Below are positions 50,058 through 58,709 of a stretch of DNA of 64,000 nt, in pieces; position 1 is the stretch's first letter; every line of letters begins with the position of its first letter. The notes under the pieces are model-generated. The model made no database searches. It was not told where the DNA came from and saw nothing but the letters and a program-made list of their open reading frames with translations. The stretch spans positions 1 to 64,000 of the forward strand of contig DISB01000013.1 in the NCBI GenBank assembly GCA_002421685.1. The letters run 5' to 3'. Source of the DNA: Bacteroidetes bacterium UBA6221. Its GTDB lineage: Bacteria; Bacteroidota; Bacteroidia; Chitinophagales; Chitinophagaceae. The position numbers were made by a program, and so were the translations under genes.

Positions 50058-53000
50058 TTATATACCAAGCAGTTTGTAATAATCGTCTACCAAACGCTGG
50101 TAGTATGGCTTGAGAACCGGGGGGGCGGTTTTATACTGTTCCATAAGTTGCTTATGGTCTTTCATATACTTTTCAAGCTCGGGTGGCACAGGCCTGCTTA
50201 CATCGTCGGCAGAGCGGGAAGAGCGCTTGTCGTCCTGCTGCTGTTCACGGATTGATTTTTCGGCCTCCAGCAGGCGCGTCAGTATTTCTTTCTGCCGCTG
50301 TAACAACTCACTGCCCAGCCTGCGGTTTACCAGTTGGGTTTCGTTCTTGTCCATCTCTTCCTGTATCTCTCTTAGTTCTTTGGCGGCATCACCCAGTCCC
50401 TTGCTGTTCAACAGGCTGTTCAGCTCCTGCAATTGCCGGCGTATGGCCGCCTGTTGCTGAGCCAGCCTGGCCAACTGTTCGGCATCACCGTACTCCTGCT
50501 GACCGGGTTGTCCCTTCTGCCCCTCTTTGCCTTGTTCTTCCCCCTGTTCGCCTTGCTGACCGCCTTTCTTTCGCTGTTGGGCGTTCTGCATTTGCTGCAT
50601 GGCATTACCCAGGTCCTTCTGTTTGGTAATAACGTCGCTCAGTTGCTGGCCGGGGCCAGGTTTAGGTTGTTTTCCCCCGGGTTTCTCACAAGCTCCCTGT
50701 GCTCCGGATTGTGCCTGGCTTTGCATTGACAGCAGGTTGGACAGCACTTCGTTCAACATCAGTGCAAGGTTATTGGTATGTGTCATTACATATTGCTGCC
50801 GTGTCACTGCGTCGCCCACCCTCCTCGATTCGATGGCCTCTACAGTCAGGCGCATATTCTTTTCCAGTTCAGTTGTTTCCTTATTCACCGTCGCCGCCAG
50901 TTGGAACATATCCTTACTCATTTCGAAGAGACTGTCGCGTATCATCTTCGAGTTGCCATGCAGCCTGTTTTGTTCCTGTTGTTTGGCTATATAGTTCTGG
51001 CTGGCCAGGTTTACTTCTCTTATATCAGTCATCAGCTTCTCCTGGTCGAAGGACAGGCGCATCAGGTTGCTGAGAATCTGCCTTACCGCGCGTATGTCTT
51101 TGGTCAGCTTGTCCATGTCCATTCCGCTGGCCGCACTGCGCATACTCTGTGCCATCTGTTGCAAATTTTGCGCGGCTTTGCTTTGCGACTGGCCGGCTTT
51201 GCTATTCTGGTTTTGCTGCAATTCTTTACTGCTCTGCTCCATTTCCTGTTTCGCATCTTCAGCCAGTTTCTTCTCATCATCCATTTCCTTGCCATCCTTC
51301 ATTTCCTTACCCAGCTTCTCCATTTCCTTCATGTCATTCTTCAAGGCGTCGTCCAGTTCTTTCTTAATATCTTCCTGTTTCTTATTCAAGGCCTCGTTCG
51401 ATCCTGCTTTCTTCTCCGTTTGTTCTTTCAGGTCCAGCTCTTTATTAGCCAGTTCGTCCATCTTATTGGCCATATCTTCCAGGCGCATCTGCATCTCCAT
51501 TTTCTTCATCAGCTCTTTCATGCGCTCCATGTCCATTTTAAAGAGCTTGTTTTGCTGCTCCAGTTGCTGCATGGTTTTGAGCGCCTGCTCCTTATTCAGC
51601 TTAGCCATCAGCTCCTGCAGTTTTTTCATCTGTTCCTGCAGTTCTTTATCTACCAGGTTGTCTATTTGTTTTTTCAGTTGCTCCTGTTTTTCTTTCAGGC
51701 CCTCACTGTATTGTTTTTGTTCGCTTTGCTGCAATTGCTCGTCAAACCGCTTCTTGACAGCCTTCATCTCATTCTGCAGGCTTTCCTGCATCTTCATCAT
51801 ATTCTGCAGGCTTTGCTGTTGTTCCCAGTCCATATCGTTGGTTTTCAGCAGGCGGCTTTGCATTTCTTTGTATTCCTCTTCGAGTTTCTCAGAACGCTGC
51901 GAACTGTTGCTGAGGCCTGAATTTATCTGTTGCGAATTGGCATTGATAGCAGAGTCGAGTTGTTCTTTGTCATACATTCTGTACTCCATTATCTCGCTAC
52001 GTGTTGCCTTACTGCCGTGCACACCATCATTATCCCATGCCTCTATGTAGTAACTGAGTTTTTGACCGGGCTGCAGGTCCAGTTCCTGTATATCAAAATA
52101 ATGCTGGAATGCCGTCAATGCACCCGGGGTTATACTCAGTGCTTTGTTGCTTTTATTTAGCTCTCTGTTCTGCTGGTCGGTAATGGTATAATGAAACAGC
52201 ACCCTGCTTATGCCATAGTCGTCGCCGGCATTACCGTTCAGCAACACCTGCTTGCCGGAAACCGAATCCCTGTATTCCTGCAATTGCAATACGGGGTGCT
52301 CATCAGGAATTACTTTCACATAATAGTTGAACGTATCAGTAACCGATGTCTTCTTATTGCTAAGGATTAAGGTGTAAGCGGTATCTGCCATGAACCGGTA
52401 TTGCGACGACCAGTTTTTGCCATCTTTTTCCAGTATTTTTTCAGCACCACTGCCCAGTCTTATAGCTACTTTGTCGGTATGTTCGGCAATAAATGACCAT
52501 TTTACAACCGTCCCCGCAGGAACTGTCATATCTCCCAGGCTGCTTACTTGTTCATCAGGCCTGCCGGTATAAGCCGGGTAATCGAGTGTTATATCAAACG
52601 ACTTGAGTATAGGTTTCTGTACAACGCTCAAAGTATGTGGCTGCGAATAGAACCCGGCTGCGTACAACCTGAACTCTACGGGTTCCGTTACGTTCCTGAA
52701 GGTATAATTGAATAAATTGTTGCCCTTAGTAGTCATGGGCACTATGTCATTGCCTATAGCAATTGACAGGTCGGCAGGCAACACTTCGCCACCTGTAGTA
52801 GCTTCTATCGTAAAATCGCTGTTGCGGGTGGTCTTTAAGTTTTTTGTATTGAGGATAAAATTGAAGGGTGCCGGTTTTTCAAACGTCCTGGTAGGATGCA
52901 ATAAGCGGGCCGAGGCGTCTTTAAACATATTTGGAGCGGCCACCAGCATAAATATTCCCGCCAGCAATACAGGCAACAGGTAAGGAAGGTATTTCTTGTT

Positions 53001-53453
53001 GCTGCCAAGGTCTATTGCCGACATCAGTGGCACTACCACCAGTTGTTTAGCCTTTTGCTCTATACTGGCTTCAATCAGTTCACGACTGGCGTGGGTGTCG
53101 GTATTTTTTTTCAGTTGCAGTATGTTCAGCAGCTTATCGCTTACATTGGTAAAATGCTGCCCTATAATAACCGCGGCCTGCTCATGACTAATGACCTTAC
53201 CGAGCTTAGCCATCCTCGTCAGTGGAATGATGATCCATGCCACCATAGCAGCCACCCCTCCGGCTACAAACAATACGGCTATTGCTGTACGCAGCCATGC
53301 GGGCATGTACAGGTAGTATTCGCTTACGGTGACTGTGAGTATGAAGAGTAAAATACAGGTAAGAAATACCAGTGTGCCCTTGATAAGCTTATTGGCATAA
53401 TACTTCCGTATAAATGCATCCAGAGAAGATATTAGCAGCTCGTAATTAGTCAT
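50058..53453 (-). CDS. DUF4175 large coiled-coil membrane protein
   Basis: A 1131-aa protein. Two membrane helices lie near residues 25-70 and a third near 140-160, followed by beta-sandwich-like periplasmic repeats to about 480. A very long Gln/Lys/Glu/Met-rich coiled coil fills about 490-800, and a Gln/Gly-rich low-complexity region precedes the C-terminal helix. This layout is that of DUF4175 proteins, common in Bacteroidota and of unknown function. I chose the ATG giving MTNYELLISSLD. Long frames on the opposite strand are products of its low complexity. Confidence 0.88.
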   Translation of the reverse strand: MTNYELLISSLDAFIRKYYANKLIKGTLVFLTCILLFILTVTVSEYYLYMPAWLRTAIAVLFVAGGVAAMVAWIIIPLTRMAKLGKVISHEQAAVIIGQHFTNVSDKLLNILQLKKNTDTHASRELIEASIEQKAKQLVVVPLMSAIDLGSNKKYLPYLLPVLLAGIFMLVAAPNMFKDASARLLHPTRTFEKPAPFNFILNTKNLKTTRNSDFTIEATTGGEVLPADLSIAIGNDIVPMTTKGNNLFNYTFRNVTEPVEFRLYAAGFYSQPHTLSVVQKPILKSFDITLDYPAYTGRPDEQVSSLGDMTVPAGTVVKWSFIAEHTDKVAIRLGSGAEKILEKDGKNWSSQYRFMADTAYTLILSNKKTSVTDTFNYYVKVIPDEHPVLQLQEYRDSVSGKQVLLNGNAGDDYGISRVLFHYTITDQQNRELNKSNKALSITPGALTAFQHYFDIQELDLQPGQKLSYYIEAWDNDGVHGSKATRSEIMEYRMYDKEQLDSAINANSQQINSGLSNSSQRSEKLEEEYKEMQSRLLKTNDMDWEQQQSLQNMMKMQESLQNEMKAVKKRFDEQLQQSEQKQYSEGLKEKQEQLKKQIDNLVDKELQEQMKKLQELMAKLNKEQALKTMQQLEQQNKLFKMDMERMKELMKKMEMQMRLEDMANKMDELANKELDLKEQTEKKAGSNEALNKKQEDIKKELDDALKNDMKEMEKLGKEMKDGKEMDDEKKLAEDAKQEMEQSSKELQQNQNSKAGQSQSKAAQNLQQMAQSMRSAASGMDMDKLTKDIRAVRQILSNLMRLSFDQEKLMTDIREVNLASQNYIAKQQEQNRLHGNSKMIRDSLFEMSKDMFQLAATVNKETTELEKNMRLTVEAIESRRVGDAVTRQQYVMTHTNNLALMLNEVLSNLLSMQSQAQSGAQGACEKPGGKQPKPGPGQQLSDVITKQKDLGNAMQQMQNAQQRKKGGQQGEQGEEQGKEGQKGQPGQQEYGDAEQLARLAQQQAAIRRQLQELNSLLNSKGLGDAAKELREIQEEMDKNETQLVNRRLGSELLQRQKEILTRLLEAEKSIREQQQDDKRSSRSADDVSRPVPPELEKYMKDHKQLMEQYKTAPPVLKPYYQRLVDDYYKLLGI

Positions 53454-53518
53454 GATATTCCGTACCATACGCAATATAACGGATTTATCATTATCCTTAT
53501 CATAAGGCTATGTTATAG

Positions 53519-53526
53519 TAAATTTG
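53519..53526 (+). promoter_or_regulatory. -7 promoter element of mutS2
   Basis: TAAATTTG, matching TAnnTTTG, 21 bp before the chosen ATG. Confidence 0.55.
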
Positions 53527-53547
53527 CCAAATCCTGAGTGTAAACGT

Positions 53548-55641
53548 ATGATACAACTGTACCCCGAAAGGGCGGCTGATGCATTAGAGTTTGATAAAAT
53601 ACGTGCCCTGCTGCATAAAAAATGCAGGACCGATGCCGCCCACGAACGTGTGGACAGCCTGCGTTTTCATACCCGGCTGGAATATGTAGAAAAGGAACTG
53701 CAGCAAACCCATGAATATAAGATGTTGCTGGGCGGCAGCGAATATTTCCCCAACGACTTTACTACCAATGTTCAGAAGGAGCTGAAGTTGTTATCCATAC
53801 CACGCTCTGTGCTGGGCGGCGACCAACTGCTGGCTTTTAAAAAGCTTGCAGTGAATATGAAGGACATCCTGGTATGGTTCAGCAAACATGAGGGACTGTA
53901 CAAACAACTGAGGGCCGTATGCGAAAATGTAACTTATGACAAACGCATTACAGAACTGGTAACATCTGTAATAGACGATACCGGCCAGGTAAGGGACAAC
54001 GCATCGCGCGAACTGATGAGCATCCGCAGCGAACTGGTTGCCAAACGACAGCAGTTGCGCAAAATATTCGAAGGCATACTCCGCAAGCTGAACAAAGAGG
54101 GGTATCTCGCAGACATAGCTGAAAGTTTTCTCAATGGCAGGCGCACGGTAGCCGTGTTTGCGGAACATAAACGGATAGTAAAGGGCATACTGCACGGAGA
54201 AAGCGATAGCCAGCGTACAGTTTTCATAGAGCCGGAAGCGACCATCGAACTGAACAACGAGATATTTAGCCTGGAGCGCGCTGAAGCTAAGGAGATACAA
54301 CGTATCCTGGCTGATACTACGGAACAATTGTCCGTTTATCATCCTCAACTGGAGACATATTACCACATAAGTGGGCTATATGATTTCATCAGGGCAAAGG
54401 CGCTGCTCGCGCAAGACATCAACGGCAACATGCCACGCCTCAGTCCGCACCCCGGAATAGAGTTGATAAAAGCCTACCACCCGCTACTACTGCTGCATAA
54501 TAACCAACAGGGTAAAGCGACCATACCTTTGAACATAAAGCTAGACCGGAACCAACGCATACTTATTATCAGCGGACCAAACGCCGGCGGCAAAACGGTG
54601 ACCATGAAAACGGCGGGGCTGATACAACTGATGGTACAGTCGGGCTTGCTGGTGCCGGTAGATAGCACCTCGGAGATAGGTATCTTCAAACAACTGATGA
54701 TACATATAGGTGATACACAGTCAATAGAACATGAGCTAAGCACCTATAGTGCGCACCTTCGCGATATGAAATATTTCATGGACTTCGCCAACGGCAAAAC
54801 ACTCTTCTTCATCGACGAGTTGGGTAGCGGCTCCGACCCCAATCTTGGCGGCTCTTTTGCCGAAGCGATAGTAGAAGAACTTGCTGCCAAACATGCGCTG
54901 GGCATTATTACCACCCACTACCTGAACCTGAAAGTGATGGCCGGCAAAGTGCCGGGCATAGTGAACGGCGCTATGGCTTTTGATGAAGACAAACTGGAAC
55001 CTTTATACCAACTCACTATCGGCAAGCCCGGCAGTTCTTACACCTTTGCCATTGCGCAACGCAGCGGCCTACCACCCAAAATAATAGAGCGTGCCAGGGA
55101 ACTGACGGAACGCGGCCATTTCAAGCTGGATAAGATGTTGCTGAAGACGGAACAACAGGCAGTGAGGCTGGGACAGAAAGAAAAAGAACTGAACAAACTG
55201 ATAAAGGAAAACGAACAGGCTAAAAAGAAATATGAAGAGCAAACCGACAAAGAAAAGCTGAAGCAACACTATAATACCATAAAGCTGCAAAACCAGGTAA
55301 AGAAAGAAGAACTGGAATACCTGCGCGATATGGAACGCAAGTTTAAACAGATAATACAAGACTGGAAAAAAGCCGAGAACAAACAGGAAGTGATAGACGC
55401 GGCGGAAAAAGTACTATTCAGAAAGAAACAGGTGCAGGCCAATGCAGCCATGGCCAAAAAAGCCGACAAAAACTATAAAACAATAGGCGGTAAGCCGGAA
55501 GTAGGCAACTATGTAAGGCATAAAATAAACCACCAGGTAGGCGTAGTTACCGAAATAAAGGACAAAAAGGCCGTGGTAACTATTGGCAAAATGCCTTTTA
55601 CGGTTACACTGGACGAATGGGTAGTGGTGAGCAAAAAATAA
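53548..55641 (+). CDS. mutS2: MutS2-type ATPase lacking the Smr nuclease domain
   Basis: MutS-family ATPase with Walker A SGPNAGGKT at 342-350, Walker B FFIDELGSGSDP near 420-431 and the switch GIITTHYLNLKVMA. A clamp coiled coil (about 530-610) and a KOW-like domain (VGNYVRHKINHQVGVV) follow. MutS2 acts on recombination intermediates or on collided ribosomes. The usual C-terminal Smr domain of about 80 residues is missing; the frame ends right after the KOW-like part. I chose the ATG giving MIQLYPERAADALEFDKIR, typical for MutS2. Confidence 0.9.
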   Translation: MIQLYPERAADALEFDKIRALLHKKCRTDAAHERVDSLRFHTRLEYVEKELQQTHEYKMLLGGSEYFPNDFTTNVQKELKLLSIPRSVLGGDQLLAFKKLAVNMKDILVWFSKHEGLYKQLRAVCENVTYDKRITELVTSVIDDTGQVRDNASRELMSIRSELVAKRQQLRKIFEGILRKLNKEGYLADIAESFLNGRRTVAVFAEHKRIVKGILHGESDSQRTVFIEPEATIELNNEIFSLERAEAKEIQRILADTTEQLSVYHPQLETYYHISGLYDFIRAKALLAQDINGNMPRLSPHPGIELIKAYHPLLLLHNNQQGKATIPLNIKLDRNQRILIISGPNAGGKTVTMKTAGLIQLMVQSGLLVPVDSTSEIGIFKQLMIHIGDTQSIEHELSTYSAHLRDMKYFMDFANGKTLFFIDELGSGSDPNLGGSFAEAIVEELAAKHALGIITTHYLNLKVMAGKVPGIVNGAMAFDEDKLEPLYQLTIGKPGSSYTFAIAQRSGLPPKIIERARELTERGHFKLDKMLLKTEQQAVRLGQKEKELNKLIKENEQAKKKYEEQTDKEKLKQHYNTIKLQNQVKKEELEYLRDMERKFKQIIQDWKKAENKQEVIDAAEKVLFRKKQVQANAAMAKKADKNYKTIGGKPEVGNYVRHKINHQVGVVTEIKDKKAVVTIGKMPFTVTLDEWVVVSKK

Positions 55642-55716
55642 GCCTTTAAGAATAATTGCCTATTTTAGAAACGGATATAGCGCAGGCAAATTAGTTTGCG
55701 ATAAGAAGAAAGGCCC

Positions 55717-56931
55717 ATGCAATTGAACTCGTACGTAATAGTAATACTCCTTAGCAGCATTGTGATATTGAGTTACTTTTTTACTGTCATCAGTAAAAAA
55801 ACCAATATTCCATCGGTATTGCTATTAATTGCAACGGGTATAGGCATTAAATATATTGCCAACCAGTATGGTTACGGAGATTACGACGTACAGCGCCTTG
55901 TAAAGGTATTAGGCGCAGTTGGGCTCATTATGATCGTCCTGGAAGCTGCACTTGACCTGGACATACACAGGGAAAAGTTAAGCCTGATACGCAATTCATT
56001 CTTTTCTGCCTTGTTCATATTTATTATATCAGCAGCAGGGATAACCGTCTTGCTGGTATATATGATGGGCGAATCAATTGAAAAATCCTTTATCTATGCG
56101 GTACCGCTCAGTATCATCAGCAGCGCCATCGTCATACCCAGCACCAGTCATCTGCCCGAGCTGAAGAAAGAGTTCATCATCTATGAAGCATCTTTTTCCG
56201 ACATCATAGGCATATTGGTGTTCAACTATATGCTCATGCATAATGTGATGAGTTTCCAATCCACCATGATATTCGCCGGACGTATAGGGTTGGCAATTGT
56301 TATATCCGCTGTGGCGTCGCTGCTGCTCATCTACATGCTTTCTAAAATAGCGGGAGTATTAAAATTTTTCCTGGTGTTTGCCATACTGTCTATGGTATAT
56401 GCGTCGGGCGAATTGATACATCTGCCCTCACTGCTCATAATACTGGTATTCGGCAGCTTGCTCAACAATATCTCTTTGCTTGTAAAAGGCGGCCTGCAAA
56501 AGATAATCCCGATAGGAAACCTGCATAACATCGTGGTATTGATGAAAACGGTCACGGCTGAAACGTCTTTCCTGATAAGGACGTTCTTCTTCATCCTGTT
56601 TGGCTATACCATCAACCTGAAGGTGGTAACGGAGGTGGATGTGATTACTATAGGCACGCTTATAGTTGCCCTGCTGTTCCTGGTACGTTTTATATACCTA
56701 CGCCTGATACTGAAGGCCAACCTCTTCCCTGAACTGTTCCTGATGCCAAGAGGATTGGTAACCATTCTTCTATTTTACAGCATACCGGTAGAAAAACAAC
56801 TGACTAATTTCAAAGTAGGCATCCTGTTTTATATCGTGGTGCTTACAAGCCTGTTGATGATGGTGGGTCTCCTCTTCTTCAAAAAAGAGAAAAGCGAATA
56901 CCTGCAGAGTACCGAAGACACGCTTATATAA
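55717..56931 (+). CDS. Cation/proton antiporter (CPA family)
   Basis: A 404-aa polytopic protein with about 12 to 13 membrane helices. LLLIATGIGIKYIA, LEAALDLDIHREKLSLIRNS and ISSAIVIPSTSHLPELKKEFI match the CPA1/CPA2 fold, the last holding the substrate-site region. It exchanges Na+ or K+ for protons by family knowledge. There is no regulatory RCK domain. Its end overlaps the convergent APC permease gene by 8 bp. Confidence 0.85.
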   Translation: MQLNSYVIVILLSSIVILSYFFTVISKKTNIPSVLLLIATGIGIKYIANQYGYGDYDVQRLVKVLGAVGLIMIVLEAALDLDIHREKLSLIRNSFFSALFIFIISAAGITVLLVYMMGESIEKSFIYAVPLSIISSAIVIPSTSHLPELKKEFIIYEASFSDIIGILVFNYMLMHNVMSFQSTMIFAGRIGLAIVISAVASLLLIYMLSKIAGVLKFFLVFAILSMVYASGELIHLPSLLIILVFGSLLNNISLLVKGGLQKIIPIGNLHNIVVLMKTVTAETSFLIRTFFFILFGYTINLKVVTEVDVITIGTLIVALLFLVRFIYLRLILKANLFPELFLMPRGLVTILLFYSIPVEKQLTNFKVGILFYIVVLTSLLMMVGLLFFKKEKSEYLQSTEDTLI

Positions 56932-58660
56932 TCAGCCTTACACCGCCCAACTCATCTACCCTATGCGTAAACCTATCGCTGGGTGAACTGATGAACATAA
57001 AATTTTTGGGAATCTTCCATTTCCTGCTCAGTTCATCAATGATTTCCGGTCCAAATTTGCCTTCTATTTGTATGAATTCTATTTTTATTTCAGGATAAGC
57101 CCTGTCCAGAACATCAAGATCGTTCAGAAAATTTTTCGCAATTTGCCTCTCTTCATTCACTACAGTTACTATCTTCAGTTTTCGGGTTATTTCATTTTCC
57201 TGCACATATATCATCACTTTGTTCAATACCGATATATCATCACCTTTGGTGAAGTACACGAATTCCTGCGCCACCAGTTTCTTGATTGATCTTCGCAGGG
57301 TAACCCGGCTGAGAAGAGCCAACCTGCGCACACTGTCAAAAAAGCTATTGGCCACTATCAGCAGGTACTCCATTATCTCGTTCCGTTTCAGGAAAATATA
57401 GATGATGGTCATTGCGGGAACAAAATATTGCAGGAAAACCACCAGGTATTCAGGGTGCATTTTGATATTGCCGTACAAGGCAATGAGCAAAGCGAAGCCG
57501 GCAATGAATACGGCGAACGGCGCCGCATATTCGGGGCGGGGCAACCTGCTGCGCTTTATCTTCAGCAGGAAGTTGCCCAGGCCGAAGTACACCATCACGG
57601 TAAGAAAGGAAATGGTATACACCCCTGCCAGCGGACCTATCTTACCTCTTGTAGCAAATAATACGGACAGGCAAAGCAGGAAGAATAAGGTGAGTATGCG
57701 TGGAGAGCTGCCGCGTTTCGTTTCCTTCAATAAGAACTGGGGCAATACCCTGTCCAGTGTCATGCGCTTTATCAGTCCGCCTACACCTATAAAAGAAGTA
57801 AGTACTGCGCCACTCAGCACCAGCACGGCATCAATGGATATAAATGTAGCCAGCCACGGCCCTGCCGCCCTGGTGCCCACATACGATAATAATGCTTCCT
57901 GGTTGAGCGCTACTTCCGTAATAGGCAAGATCATAATTGCTATGAACGCAATGGCGGGATTAATAACCGTAACCACTATCCACATATTACGCAAGGTTTT
58001 GCGAAATACGCCCGGCGCCTGCTCTTCCACAAAGTTGGCTGAACTCTCAAAGCCGGATATACCAAGCATGGCCGTGCTAAAGCCCAGGAACAACGCTGTT
58101 GCAATTCCCCCTTCCACCGGCCTCTTGAAATTAATACTGAATACGTCCAGGCCGTGATTGGCCACAAACCATATACCGGCTATAATGAGCAACGCCATTG
58201 TGGTCATATGCACTATAAATATGATAACGGCTACAACAGCACTCTCGCTGATGCCTAATATGGTAAGCAGGAGGAAAAAAGTAAGCAGTCCCGCTGTAGC
58301 GGTAATAACAGGTACCTGGTGGTAAATACTGTGCAGGTAGTGCATAGCTTCTGTAGCTGATATAACCGCCGTAGCCATATATGACAGAATAGTAAGGCAG
58401 GCCGCTACCGATGCATTGCTTTTGCTGGTGGTGTTGAGTAATACGTTATAAGCGCCTCCGTTCAGCGGCAAAGCACCCACTACCTCGCCATATATCTTCC
58501 TGTACAGGAATAACACAACCGACACCATCAGGAGCGATATCCATGCATATTGGCCCGCATAAGCGATGGTTAGGGCAGATACGTACAAACAGGAAGAGGT
58601 AATGTCATTTCCGCAAATGGCTGTAGCGGCTAATTGTTTCAATTTCTTTGGGTGGCTCAT
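56924..58660 (-). CDS. APC-superfamily permease with a cytoplasmic C-terminal domain
   Basis: Amino acid/polyamine permease with about 12 helices. LNGGAYNVLLNTTSKSNASVAA contains the GGxY-type motif of the first helices, and GFSTAMLGISGFESSANFVEEQAPGVF the sixth-helix region. After the last helix (about 420) there is a soluble domain of about 140 residues (LKIVTVVNEERQIAKNF, KIEFIQIEGKFGPEIIDEL) resembling a universal-stress-type alpha/beta fold. Substrate is unknown. Overlaps the antiporter gene end to end. Confidence 0.87.
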   Translation of the reverse strand: MSHPKKLKQLAATAICGNDITSSCLYVSALTIAYAGQYAWISLLMVSVVLFLYRKIYGEVVGALPLNGGAYNVLLNTTSKSNASVAACLTILSYMATAVISATEAMHYLHSIYHQVPVITATAGLLTFFLLLTILGISESAVVAVIIFIVHMTTMALLIIAGIWFVANHGLDVFSINFKRPVEGGIATALFLGFSTAMLGISGFESSANFVEEQAPGVFRKTLRNMWIVVTVINPAIAFIAIMILPITEVALNQEALLSYVGTRAAGPWLATFISIDAVLVLSGAVLTSFIGVGGLIKRMTLDRVLPQFLLKETKRGSSPRILTLFFLLCLSVLFATRGKIGPLAGVYTISFLTVMVYFGLGNFLLKIKRSRLPRPEYAAPFAVFIAGFALLIALYGNIKMHPEYLVVFLQYFVPAMTIIYIFLKRNEIMEYLLIVANSFFDSVRRLALLSRVTLRRSIKKLVAQEFVYFTKGDDISVLNKVMIYVQENEITRKLKIVTVVNEERQIAKNFLNDLDVLDRAYPEIKIEFIQIEGKFGPEIIDELSRKWKIPKNFMFISSPSDRFTHRVDELGGVRLII

Positions 58661-58709
58661 TTATGGAATTAGATAACAATCTGCAATCTATAAAGTTAAG
58701 CATTACTGC

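Noticed and set aside
50110..52050. Long open frames of 327 and 380 codons on the plus strand
   Set aside because: They run antisense to the Gln/Lys/Glu-rich coiled coil of the DUF4175 gene; their Leu/Phe/Ser-rich translations are what that codon bias gives on the other strand.
57402..58157. 251-codon plus-strand frame
   Set aside because: Antisense shadow of the well-supported APC permease gene, without its own motif.
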